64,000 nt of DNA from the NCBI RefSeq assembly GCF_004127445.1, contig NZ_QEXM01000013.1, forward strand, positions 62,001-126,000, written 5' to 3'. The DNA is from Streptomyces alfalfae. GTDB taxonomy: Bacteria > Actinomycetota > Actinomycetes > Streptomycetales > Streptomycetaceae. The translations under genes and the position numbers were made by a program. Positions within the stretch are counted from its first letter, which is position 1. Every line of letters begins with the position of its first letter. The notes below the pieces were generated by a model that did no database searches, was not told where the DNA came from, and saw nothing but the letters and a program-made list of their open reading frames with translations. Of the stretch, positions 41,697-49,131 are shown piece by piece.

Positions 41697-42548
41697 ATGT
41701 CCATCGACTTCGGTCTCAAGGGCGCGGTCGCGATCGTCACCGGCGGCGGCTCGCGTGCGTCGGGCATCGGGAACGGCAGGGCCGCGGCGGTGCTGCTCGC
41801 CGAGGCCGGGGCGCACGTGGTGGTGGTCGACTCCGCCGCGGGGAACATGGCCGAGACCCGGGACCTCATCGCGGCACAGGGTAGGGACGCCCTGCTGGTC
41901 ACCGCCGATGTGACCAGCCAGGAGGAGTGCGCCGAGGTGGTCCGGCGGACCTGCGAGACCTTCGGCGGGCTCGACGTCCTGGTCAACAACGTCGGTGTCG
42001 CGGGCCCCGCGGGGACCGTGGTCGATGTGGACCCGCTCGCCTGGGAGGCGTGTCTGCGCCTGAACCTGACGTCGATGATGCTGATGTCCCGGGCCGCGAT
42101 CCCCCGCATGCGCGCGAGGGGCGGGGGATCGATCGTCAACATGTCCTCCGCGGTCGGGCTCGTCGGCGGCCACCCGCAGGTGGCCTACCCGACGACGAAG
42201 GCAGCGGTGATCGGCTTGACCCGGACCATGGCCGCCCACCACGGTCCCGAGGGAATCCGCGTGAACGCGGTCGCTCCCGGCTACGTGCACACCCCGATGG
42301 TCTCCTCCCAGGGCATCGACGAGGGCGCCCGCGAGCGGCGGCGGCACGCGGCGCCGCTCGCCGTGGAAGGCACGGGCTGGGACGTCGGGGAGGCCGTCCT
42401 GTTCCTGGCCGGCCCGAGGTCCCGGTGGATCACGGGGGTCGTGCTGCCCGTCGACGCGGGGCTCACCGCCACGCTCGGTTCCGGCGGCGCCCCGTCGGTG
42501 ACTTCACCGCCCGGCCCTGCCCCCTCCTCCCGCGAGCCCCTGTCATGA
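41697..42548 (+). CDS. Short-chain dehydrogenase/reductase
   Basis: A 283-residue classical SDR with a TGGGSRASGIGNGRA cofactor loop slightly longer than usual, NNVG, and the Ser/Tyr/Lys site in MSSAVGLVGG...YPTTKAA. A Pro/Ser-rich C-terminal extension of about 25 residues follows the normal SDR end. GGAAAGG precedes the ATG. It is the last gene of the plus-strand operon and its last 6 bp overlap the convergent afsA-like gene. It probably acts on a CoA-linked 3-oxo or 3-hydroxy intermediate in the same pathway as the preceding three genes. Confidence 0.88.
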   Translation: MSIDFGLKGAVAIVTGGGSRASGIGNGRAAAVLLAEAGAHVVVVDSAAGNMAETRDLIAAQGRDALLVTADVTSQEECAEVVRRTCETFGGLDVLVNNVGVAGPAGTVVDVDPLAWEACLRLNLTSMMLMSRAAIPRMRARGGGSIVNMSSAVGLVGGHPQVAYPTTKAAVIGLTRTMAAHHGPEGIRVNAVAPGYVHTPMVSSQGIDEGARERRRHAAPLAVEGTGWDVGEAVLFLAGPRSRWITGVVLPVDAGLTATLGSGGAPSVTSPPGPAPSSREPLS

Positions 42549-43526
42549 CGCGGCGCGATATCCGGCGCTCACGCCGCAGTGCCCCGTCAGCCGGGCGCTG
42601 AAGACCTCCTCGCCCTCCTGGTGTCCGGTGACGTGGACGCCGGTCAGGCCGGGCAGCGTGGACGGCGCCGTCACCGCGTCGATCCAGCACGGTGTGTCGA
42701 ACTCGGTGTAGCGGTGGAACTGGGTGGCGACCCGGACCGGTACGAAGACGTCGCCCTGCAGGCCGCAGGCCGCCTGGCGCGCCGCCTCGATCAGCACCAT
42801 GCCCGGCACGTGGTCGCCGCCGTGCTCGAAGAGGACGGGGTGGCCGCGGTCCGGGCTGAGCAGCCAGTGGCCGGGTCTGCCGGTCGGCGCCAGGACGACG
42901 TCGGCGTGGCCGGAGCGGCCCACGCGCTGCGGCTCCAGGGTGAGGAAGCGGGGCTTCGGCGTGGCCTCCGCGGCGACGCGCTCCGCTCCGCGCAGCCGGC
43001 GGTAGGCGGCGGGGGCGAGGCAGGAGAAGTGCCCGCTGCCGTCGGCCACGTGCCGTCCGTCGCGTTCGATGGTGATCGCCATGGCGAACTGCGTGACCCG
43101 CTCGCCCCTCCACTTCACGTCGGTGCAGACGGCCTGGAGGGTCAACTCGCTGGGGCCGGCGCCTATCTCCAGCTCGTCCAGGGAGACGGAGTATTCCATG
43201 TCGCGCAGCAGGAACTGGTGTCCCAGGGGCACCCCGAACTCCGAGTGGGCGAGGAGCAGTCCGACCTGACGGATCGTCTCCGCCGCCTGCGTGGGGTCGT
43301 GCCGCGTGCCGTCGGCGTCGGTGAAGAAGGTGTGGGCGCGCGGCCACTGGCCGGTGAGGGCGAACCGGTCGCCCTTAAGGCGCCGGCAGCCGGTGAGGAA
43401 CACTTCGGCGTGTCCGGCCCGGTGCACGTACTCCCGGGGAACCGTGGTGGTGAGCCGCGGCAGGTCCTGTGGGGCCTGCGGTGCGGATGTGGCGGTGTGC
43501 CCTTGCTGGTGAACGAGCAGGGTCAT
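42543..43526 (-). CDS. AfsA-like butyrolactone signal synthase
   Basis: A 327-residue protein with two AfsA hotdog repeats; the repeats open with the matching phrases HRAGHAEVFLTG and GRSGHADVVLAP. AfsA-family enzymes join a beta-ketoacyl-ACP to dihydroxyacetone phosphate in making A-factor-type gamma-butyrolactone signals. The ATG at 43526 is chosen because AGAGGGA lies at correct spacing; the frame is open to 43637 without homology. An ARE-like sequence lies 62-91 bp upstream and two ArpA-type receptor genes follow on the same strand. No dedicated reductase gene stands next to it; one of the SDRs here or a housekeeping enzyme could finish the signal. Confidence 0.93.
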   Translation of the reverse strand: MTLLVHQQGHTATSAPQAPQDLPRLTTTVPREYVHRAGHAEVFLTGCRRLKGDRFALTGQWPRAHTFFTDADGTRHDPTQAAETIRQVGLLLAHSEFGVPLGHQFLLRDMEYSVSLDELEIGAGPSELTLQAVCTDVKWRGERVTQFAMAITIERDGRHVADGSGHFSCLAPAAYRRLRGAERVAAEATPKPRFLTLEPQRVGRSGHADVVLAPTGRPGHWLLSPDRGHPVLFEHGGDHVPGMVLIEAARQAACGLQGDVFVPVRVATQFHRYTEFDTPCWIDAVTAPSTLPGLTGVHVTGHQEGEEVFSARLTGHCGVSAGYRAAS

Positions 43527-43549
43527 GGGTTTCCCTCTTCCCGGCAGCA

Positions 43550-43635
43550 GTTCAACGATGGGTGAGCGTGGTGCGAAAGGGTGCCACAAAATATACGGGT
43601 CCACCGGTTTCTTTTCCGACACATAAAGGTTGAAC
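43550..43635. promoter_or_regulatory. Two degenerate StrR-type boxes flanking the ARE
   Basis: GTTCAACGA at 43550-43558 and AGGTTGAAC at 43627-43635 are good single arms; their partner arms at the N11 distance are poor. They bracket the ARE-like sequence in the afsA-like promoter. Weak sites; half-site binding or chance are both possible. Confidence 0.35.
43588..43617 (-). promoter_or_regulatory. ARE-like operator upstream of the afsA homologue
   Basis: Read on the minus strand it contains AAAGAAACCGGTGGACCCG followed by an AT-rich end. This resembles the autoregulatory elements bound by ArpA/BarA/ScbR-type receptors, and it shares AAAGAAACCG with the element at 46379-46408. It lies 62-91 bp upstream of the afsA-like start. 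Confidence 0.7.
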
Positions 43636-43658
43636 ACTCGCCCCCGAACGCGCCGCGT

Positions 43659-44273
43659 TCAGGAGCCCGCGGCGTCCAGGCCTCTGTGTCCGGCCGCGAT
43701 CTGCGGGAGCACCAGGGCCCAGAAGCGGGTCTGCATGCGCCGGGACACCCAGGCCGGGTCCCGCCGGCCGAGCATCTGGAATCCCACCGTGCACGCGAAC
43801 ACGGCCCGTGCCACCTGGTCGGCCGGCAGCCCCTGCCGCAACTCCCCCGCCCGGTCCGCCCTGTCCAGCGTCGCAGTGATCCACCGGCCCAGAAAGGAGC
43901 TCACCTCCCCGATGCCCCGGGGGCACCCGGGGTCGCCGTCGAGGTCGAACCCGGCCCGCAGGACCGCGTCCTCCCGCATGGCGAGGGTCAGCTCGTGACC
44001 GACGTCGACGAGCAGTTGCAGCGCGTCACCGGAGCGCGTCCGCGTCTCGCAGCGCTGGACCACCTCGCGCAGCCGTTGCGCCGCGGCCGCCATGACCGCG
44101 GAGGCGAGCGCGGCCTTGGTGGGGAAGTGGAAATGCAGCGCCCCGCTGGTGACGCCGGCCTGCCGGCTGATGTCGAGAAGCGAGGCCGGCGCATAGCCCT
44201 CGCGGCTGAAACCGTCGGCCGCGGCGCCGAGCAACGCCTTGCGGGTGCGCACGGCACGTTCCTGCTTGACCAT
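43659..44273 (-). CDS. TetR regulator, ArpA-type (likely pseudo-receptor)
   Basis: A 204-residue TetR protein with a helix-turn-helix close to the butyrolactone receptor group (ASLLDISRQAGVTSGALHFHF). The ATG at 44273 (MVKQERAVRTRK) is preceded by GGGAGAG. In ArpA a Pro and a Trp four residues later line the ligand pocket; here a Trp is present (SSFLGRW) but the Pro is missing. That is more typical of ScbR2/JadR2-type pseudo-receptors, which bind antibiotics or other ligands. An ARE-like inverted repeat lies 138-163 bp upstream. It probably represses targets through ARE sites, including its own. Confidence 0.88.
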   Translation of the reverse strand: MVKQERAVRTRKALLGAAADGFSREGYAPASLLDISRQAGVTSGALHFHFPTKAALASAVMAAAAQRLREVVQRCETRTRSGDALQLLVDVGHELTLAMREDAVLRAGFDLDGDPGCPRGIGEVSSFLGRWITATLDRADRAGELRQGLPADQVARAVFACTVGFQMLGRRDPAWVSRRMQTRFWALVLPQIAAGHRGLDAAGS

Positions 44274-44410
44274 TTGGGCGCTCTCCCAAGCTCCGTGCCG
44301 CCCCATGGCCCCGTGCGCCGCATGGCCCGTACGCCTCATGGATATGGCTTCGCCGGCGCAGCGGCTCCGTCCGGGAAGGGGAGAACTCGCCCGCCAATAC
44401 GTACTCCACA

Positions 44411-44436
44411 GTACAAACCGCACCAGCGGTTTTCCA
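44411..44436 (-). promoter_or_regulatory. ARE-like operator upstream of receptor gene 1
   Basis: Contains the inverted repeat AAACCGC-ACCA-GCGGTTT at 44415-44432, inside an ACAAACCG context shared with the other elements. It sits in the gap between the two receptor genes, 138-163 bp before the downstream one. Confidence 0.6.
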
Positions 44437-44480
44437 TGCTGGGCCGGGGGGAGGGGGAAAGGGGATCCCGCGCGGACGCC

Positions 44481-45149
44481 CTACGCGGGGCGCCGGTGCG
44501 CCACGGCACGGGCCGCGAGCCTGGTCGCCTCGTGCACGCGGGCCCCCCGGTCCTCGGTGACGTCCAGTTCCACCAGGACGCCGGGGACGGCGATTCCGGC
44601 CAGCAGGACGCGGTAGAGGGCGACGACGCGGGCGTTGAGGTCCGTCCGCCCCGACAGGGCGTGGGACATGAGCTGCGTACCGGCGAACGCCCCGACGAAC
44701 ACGTCGGAGAGCTCGCGGGGATCGATGTGGGGCTGCAGCTCTCCGGCCGCCCTGGCCTGCACGAGCAGGCGCAGGCTCTCCTCGGCCCAGTCCTGGAACG
44801 GCACGCTGCGGTCCAGCTGGTCCTGCCCGACCCTTTCCAGAGCGAGCCGGACACCGCCGCGCAGCACCGGGTCGCGCACCATGAGGTGGGCGAGCAGCAG
44901 ACCCTGGTCGACGGCCTCCTGGAGCTTGAGCCGCTGCGGCGGAACGGCCGGCACCCGGGCGTTCTCCTGCAGGACCTCGCGCGCGAGCTGCTCCTTGGAG
45001 GTGAAGTGGAAGTACAGCGCGCCCTTGGTGACTCCGGCGCGCCGCAGGATCTCCGACATGGTCGCGGCCTCGTACCCGAAGTCGTCGAAGAGTTGCGCCG
45101 CTGCCGTCAGGATCACACGTCGGGTACGGAGCGCCCGCTCCTGTTGCAC
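44481..45149 (-). CDS. TetR regulator, butyrolactone receptor (ArpA/ScbR type)
   Basis: A 222-residue TetR protein. The N-terminus VQQERALRTRRVILTAAAQLF and the helix-turn-helix MSEILRRAGVTKGALYFHF are typical of ArpA/ScbR receptors. The ligand pocket keeps the diagnostic Pro and Trp with 4-residue spacing (VPFQDW, equivalent to ArpA Pro115/Trp119), so it is a good candidate for the true signal receptor. The GTG at 45149 is chosen because of GAAGGAGAG upstream. An ARE-like element lies 38-63 bp upstream, suggesting autorepression. It probably holds the afsA-like and strR-like promoters off until the signal binds. Confidence 0.92.
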   Translation of the reverse strand: MQQERALRTRRVILTAAAQLFDDFGYEAATMSEILRRAGVTKGALYFHFTSKEQLAREVLQENARVPAVPPQRLKLQEAVDQGLLLAHLMVRDPVLRGGVRLALERVGQDQLDRSVPFQDWAEESLRLLVQARAAGELQPHIDPRELSDVFVGAFAGTQLMSHALSGRTDLNARVVALYRVLLAGIAVPGVLVELDVTEDRGARVHEATRLAARAVAHRRPA

Positions 45150-45186
45150 CAAGGCAAGCTCTCCTTCGTGGAAGCCCCCGTCTTCA

Positions 45187-45212
45187 CCAAACAAACCGTC
45201 AAGTTCGTATGC
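45187..45212 (-). promoter_or_regulatory. ARE-like operator upstream of receptor gene 2
   Basis: The sequence AAACAAACCG followed by TCAAGTTCGTATG resembles ARE elements and shares AAACCG with the other three. It lies 38-63 bp upstream of the receptor start codon, in the promoter area. Confidence 0.6.
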
Positions 45213-45272
45213 TAACAGCCTCTGTGTACCGTCGTGGGCGATTGGGCGGCAGCGTGCCGGAACCGGGCCGGC

Positions 45273-46325
45273 TCACACCGCCCGGCCGTCGCGCACGGCG
45301 CCGCCGTGTTCGAGCCCGTCGGCGAAGCTGAGCCACCGCTCCCCGCAGCGCCGGGCGGCGCGGGCGATGTCGGCGTGCCGGTGTTCGGGGACCGCGCTCA
45401 TCAGCCAGCGCCACTTCTCGTCGTCGAGCACGTTGCTCGACAGGAGCTGCAGGAGCGTCCTGCCCGCCTCGGAGAAGCGCAGGGAGGGGTCCTTGCGGAG
45501 GTTGGCGAACCGGTCCGTGTCGGAGACGCCGGCGCTCTCCAGCCGCGCACGGCCGGCGCGCCCGGCCGTGTCCGCCTCCACCCGTCCGCGCGCGGCGCGC
45601 CGGTCCCCGAGCACGACGTCCTTGGCGACGTCGCGGAGTCTCGGCGGGACGGGGTCCTTGCCGTCCCGGACGCGCAGCCGCACGTCCCGCGCGGTCGCCA
45701 GCGCGATGCCCGCCTCGTGGGCGATCTCGCGCAGCGAGGCGTTCGGGCGCTCGGCGATGATCTGGCCCGCGCGCCGGCGGCCGACGGCGCTGTTGACCGG
45801 GCGTGAGCGGCCGTCGCGTCCGGTGCGCGCGTTCAATTGAACGCCTTGGCCGGTTGAACGCCTGCGCAAGGCGGCGACCGTGGTCGGCGAGAGCCCGGTC
45901 ACCTCCGCGATGCGCCGGTCCGACCAGCAGGCGTGGCTGCCGATGATGCGCTCGGCGGCCGCCGTCCTGTCCCTGCGCGACAGGGGCATGCCGTGTTCGG
46001 CGTTGAGCCGGACGGCCAGGACGAAGGCGTCCTCTGTCGAGCCCTCCACATAGCGGACCTCGATGTGGTCCTCGCCGCGCTGCACGGCCGCCCTGAGCCG
46101 GTGCAGGCCGTCGACGAGGCGCATGGTCGGGCGGTGGACCACCACGGGCGGCAGCGGCTTCTCCGTCTGCGCCAGCAGGTCGACGTGTTCCGCGTCCTCC
46201 CCCGCGACGCGCGGCGAGTCCGAGGTGACCAGGGCCGCGATGGGCACCCGTTCCGTCATCGGCGGACGCGTGGCACCAGACGCTGGTGACGCGGGCTGGG
46301 CTGCTGCCGTCAACACGTCGAGCAT
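45273..46325 (-). CDS. StrR/NovG-family pathway-specific activator (ParB-like domain)
   Basis: A 350-residue regulator. The N-terminal half is a ParB-like domain in the StrR arrangement (SPRVAGEDAEHVDLLA, PPVVVHRPT, VDGLHRLRAA), followed by ERIIGSHACWSDRRIAEVTGLS, a helix-turn-helix, and a second HTH-like stretch (ASLREIAHEAGIALATARDV). StrR and NovG activate streptomycin and novobiocin genes by binding GTTCRACTG-N11-CRGTYGAAC. Four matching boxes with N11 occur in this window. The ATG at 46325 is set by a near-perfect AGGAGG seven bases upstream. An ARE-like element lies 54-83 bp upstream, and one StrR-type box lies inside the gene itself (45831-45859). Likely the direct activator of the biosynthetic operons. 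Confidence 0.92.
   Translation of the reverse strand: MLDVLTAAAQPASPASGATRPPMTERVPIAALVTSDSPRVAGEDAEHVDLLAQTEKPLPPVVVHRPTMRLVDGLHRLRAAVQRGEDHIEVRYVEGSTEDAFVLAVRLNAEHGMPLSRRDRTAAAERIIGSHACWSDRRIAEVTGLSPTTVAALRRRSTGQGVQLNARTGRDGRSRPVNSAVGRRRAGQIIAERPNASLREIAHEAGIALATARDVRLRVRDGKDPVPPRLRDVAKDVVLGDRRAARGRVEADTAGRAGRARLESAGVSDTDRFANLRKDPSLRFSEAGRTLLQLLSSNVLDDEKWRWLMSAVPEHRHADIARAARRCGERWLSFADGLEHGGAVRDGRAV
45831..45859. promoter_or_regulatory. StrR-type box 3, inside the strR-like gene
   Basis: GTTCAATTG, 11 bp, then CGGTTGAAC. It falls within the coding sequence of the regulator itself, about 470-495 bp from its start. If bound, it could act as feedback by blocking elongation or serve an internal promoter. 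Confidence 0.6.
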
Positions 46326-46378
46326 GAGCGCCTCCTGGGGCATCTCCAGTTCCGGATTCACGGAGCAAGACGATACCC

Positions 46379-46408
46379 ACAAAGAAACCGACCGCCCTGT
46401 TTATACTA
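46379..46408 (-). promoter_or_regulatory. ARE-like operator upstream of the strR-like gene
   Basis: Contains AAAGAAACCG followed, after about nine bases, by GTTTATACT. The first ten bases equal the core of the element upstream of the afsA homologue. It lies 54-83 bp upstream of the strR-like start, so a butyrolactone receptor may directly repress the activator. Confidence 0.7.
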
Positions 46409-46462
46409 GTCGGGCTCAAGTGGCGCTGGAGCGGAATTCGTCCATGTGGTCTTATGGCCTGG

Positions 46463-48085
46463 TCACGACGTTTCGATGACGTGGAATTGGCCCGTGGGCA
46501 CACCGTCCGCGGCCTCTGCCGGCCCGAACCGGGTGCGGAGGGCCGGGTGCTGTTCGAGCAGAGCGCCCAGCGGCGCGCCGGGGTTGGCCGCCAGCCACTG
46601 GGCGACGACGCGCAGCGGCAGCGGGAGCCCGCCGCACAGCGCCACCAGCCGCTCGGCGGCCGGACCGCGCTCGTCCAGCCGCCGCCCGCTGAGCATCGCC
46701 AGCAGACGTGTCCCCTCCCTGGCCGTCAGCGGCCCGACCGTTTCCAGGCGCGCCCCGTCGCGCGCCGCGAGCTCGCCGAGGTATCGCCGGCTCGTCGCGA
46801 GGACGCCGGAGGGCCCCCGCGGGATGAGCGGGCGCACCTGCTCGGCGCTGTGCGCGTCGTCCAGCACCACCAGTACCCGCCGCCCGCGCAGCAGGCTCCG
46901 GTAGAGGGCCGTCCGGGCGGCCGAGTCCGCGGGCACCCGTGCGCCGTCCACGCCGAGGCCGCCCAGGAGCTGTTCCAGTGCGTGGGCGGCGCTCGCCGGG
47001 CCCCGTTCCGGGTCGGCGCCGCGCAGGTCGGCGTACAACTGGCCGTCGGGGAAGCGGTCGACGAGGCGGTGGGCGAGCTGCAGCACGAGCGCCGTCTTGC
47101 CCACGCCCGCCGTGCCGCCGACCACGACGACGGGCGTCGTCGGGCCGCCGCGGGCGCTCTCACCGCGCATCACCTCCTCCAGCCGGGCCAGTTCCTCGGT
47201 CCGGCCCACGAAATCGCGGCCCACGGGCGGCAGCCGGACCGGTCCCGGCGTGCCCGGCGGCAGGCCGCCGGGGTACACCGGGAGCGGTGAGCCGGCGCCG
47301 GGGGCCAGAAGTTCCGGATGGCCGGTCAGGATGTGCTCATGGAGCGTGCGCAGGTCGGCACCGGGCTCTATGCCGAGTTCCCTGGCCAGCAGGTCGCGGG
47401 TCTCCTCGTACAGCCACAGGGCGTGGGCCCGGCGTCCGCTGCGGTAGAGCGCGAGGATCAGCAGCCAGCGCAGCTTCTCGCGCAGCGGCTCCTCGGAGAC
47501 CGCTGCCGGCAGTTCGGTGACCAGCTCGGCGTGGTGGCCCGCCGCCAGCATGTCAGCGGCCCACTCCTCCACCACCGTCAGCCGCAGATCCCGCAGCCGG
47601 TCGCGCTCCATCGTGGCGAAGGGGCCGGGGACCGCGGACAGCGCCTCGCCGCGCCAGTACGACAGGGCCTGCCCGTACAGCCGCAGCGCGGCGCCGGCCT
47701 CACCCTGGCCCCGTGACCTGCGCGCGGCGTGCAGAGCCCGGTGGAAGAGCGTGACGTCGACGTCCGCGGGGTCCACCCGCAGGCAGTACCCGCCGGACTC
47801 GGAGGTGAGCACCGCGCCGGAGGACCGGCCGGCCCGGCCGGGCTCCAGCGCGCGGCGCAGCCCGGCCACATAGGTGTGCACACCGTTCACGGCCGTCCGC
47901 GGGACGTCGCTGCCCCACACCGCGTCCACGATGTTCTCCACGCCCATGACGTCGCCCGGCCTGCTCGCCAGCAGGCTGAGCACCGCCCGCTGCTTGGGCG
48001 GGCCGAGCGCGGTCTCCGCCCCGTCGCGCCAGGCGCGCACCGGTCCGAGGAGCTGAATGCGCAGGACCGCTCCCGTGGTCGCCAT
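46463..48085 (-). CDS. SARP-family regulator with NB-ARC ATPase domain
   Basis: A 540-residue regulator. Winged-helix DNA-binding domain at about 8-100 (GPPKQRAVLSLLASRPGDVM), bacterial transcriptional activator domain at about 110-255 (TLFHRALHAARRS, LYEETRDLLARELGIEP), then an NB-ARC type ATPase with Walker A GGTAGVGKTAL near residue 325 and the hydrophobic VLVVLDD strand. It ends after the NB-ARC region, so it lacks the TPR repeats of full-length AfsR. The start follows AGGAGGTGGTGATCC, an excellent binding site. A StrR-like box with an N12 spacer lies about 316 bp upstream. SARPs activate antibiotic promoters; here it may form a second activator layer. Confidence 0.92.
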   Translation of the reverse strand: MATTGAVLRIQLLGPVRAWRDGAETALGPPKQRAVLSLLASRPGDVMGVENIVDAVWGSDVPRTAVNGVHTYVAGLRRALEPGRAGRSSGAVLTSESGGYCLRVDPADVDVTLFHRALHAARRSRGQGEAGAALRLYGQALSYWRGEALSAVPGPFATMERDRLRDLRLTVVEEWAADMLAAGHHAELVTELPAAVSEEPLREKLRWLLILALYRSGRRAHALWLYEETRDLLARELGIEPGADLRTLHEHILTGHPELLAPGAGSPLPVYPGGLPPGTPGPVRLPPVGRDFVGRTEELARLEEVMRGESARGGPTTPVVVVGGTAGVGKTALVLQLAHRLVDRFPDGQLYADLRGADPERGPASAAHALEQLLGGLGVDGARVPADSAARTALYRSLLRGRRVLVVLDDAHSAEQVRPLIPRGPSGVLATSRRYLGELAARDGARLETVGPLTAREGTRLLAMLSGRRLDERGPAAERLVALCGGLPLPLRVVAQWLAANPGAPLGALLEQHPALRTRFGPAEAADGVPTGQFHVIETS

Positions 48086-48528
48086 GGATCACCACCTCCT
48101 GAAGGACGTGACGGACGTGACGGTTCGTCGATGGGCTCTCCTCGGCGACGAGGTGGCCTGGGCGCACGCGCGGTCATGCCGGTCGGGCGCCCGGCGAAGG
48201 GCCGGGCAGCCGTGCGGCGCGATTCGCCGGGGCGCGGTGAATACGGGAGAAGACGCCCTGGGGCGCGCACGCCTTTCGAACCGCACGCAGCGTTTTACGA
48301 CATGGGTGGCCGGCGCACATCCCGGCGAAGTCTGCACCCATTAGACACACACCCGTGACGGCTTCTCCAGCCCCGTCGCACCGGCCATGCGGAGGCAGAC
48401 GTTCAACTGCTTGTCGCTGAATGGTTGAACGCCCGCGAAGGATTGGTTGAAGCGCATACGGAGTTGTCAGCGGCTCCCGGACCGTGTTCCCTTCCCGGGT
48501 ATCCGATGCCGGCCACAGCGACGGCCTT
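48086..48528. promoter_or_regulatory. SARP upstream region
   Basis: A 443-bp gap between the SARP and the LuxR-type gene, both on the minus strand. It holds the StrR-type variant box at 48401-48430 and an extra GGTTGAAG half-site near 48445-48452. A weak ARE-like stretch (AACCGCACGCAGCGTTTT) lies at about 48279-48296. No gene is evident. Confidence 0.5.
48401..48430. promoter_or_regulatory. StrR-type box 4 (12-bp spacer variant)
   Basis: GTTCAACTG, 12 bp, then TGGTTGAAC. The arms match the other boxes but the spacer is one base longer than the StrR consensus, so binding is less certain. It is upstream of the SARP gene. Confidence 0.5.
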
Positions 48529-49131
48529 TCAGATCCAGCGCGAGTCCCGCGCGAGGCGCAGTGCGTCAATGCGGTTGCGTGCGCCCAGTTTTGTCACCAT
48601 GGAGGAGAGGTAGTTGCGCACGGTGCCCTGGGAGAGGTGCATCCGGGCCGCTATCTCGGGGACCGTGTCGCCCCGGGCGACGTGTTCGAGCACGGAGAAT
48701 TCGCGCGGGCTGAGCGGGCAGTCGCTGTTGTTCAGCGCCGCCACGGTCAGCTCCGGGTCGAAGACCCTCTCCCCCTGGTGCACACGGTGGATGGCCTCGA
48801 CGAACTGGCGGGGTGACACGCTGCGCTCCACGATGCCGGCGATGCCGCCCGCGAACGCCTGGCGCACCACCGATCGCGTCACCGCGGTGGCCAGCAGCAT
48901 GCTGCGGCAGCCGAGTTCGGCGATTTTCTCGGCGACGGAGATCGCGTCGCCGTCCTCACCCTCGAAGCTGATGACCGCCACATCGGGCCGGTACGTCTCG
49001 GCGGACCGCAGCGCCGCATAGTTGCATTCCACGGGGCCGACGACGCGGACTTCCTCGTGCCGTTCGAGAAGTGCGGCCAGTGCGAAGCCGGACAGATGCA
49101 GGTCATCAGAGACCAGGACATCGATTCCCAT
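48529..49131 (-). CDS. NarL/FixJ-type response regulator, atypical receiver
   Basis: A 200-residue protein with an N-terminal receiver-like domain and a C-terminal LuxR helix-turn-helix (LSPREFSVLEHVARGDTVPEIAARMHLS, then TVRNYLSSMVTKLGARNR). The acidic pair DD at residues 9-10 is kept, but the phospho-acceptor Asp at the end of strand 3 is replaced by Ser55 (VAVISFEG). Phosphorylation is therefore unlikely and no histidine kinase gene is nearby. Such orphan atypical regulators in antibiotic clusters can respond to end products by direct binding. It may regulate the neighbouring SARP or biosynthetic genes; targets cannot be read from the sequence. Confidence 0.9.
   Translation of the reverse strand: MGIDVLVSDDLHLSGFALAALLERHEEVRVVGPVECNYAALRSAETYRPDVAVISFEGEDGDAISVAEKIAELGCRSMLLATAVTRSVVRQAFAGGIAGIVERSVSPRQFVEAIHRVHQGERVFDPELTVAALNNSDCPLSPREFSVLEHVARGDTVPEIAARMHLSQGTVRNYLSSMVTKLGARNRIDALRLARDSRWI

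Noticed and set aside
37919..42142. Long minus-strand frame across KASIII, thiolase, ligase and SDR genes
   Set aside because: Low-complexity translation without family motifs, opposite four well-defined enzymes.
48275..48300. Fifth ARE-like element upstream of the SARP
   Set aside because: It resembles the element at 44411 but with mismatches in the right arm and lies about 190 bp from the start; too weak to list as a separate operator.
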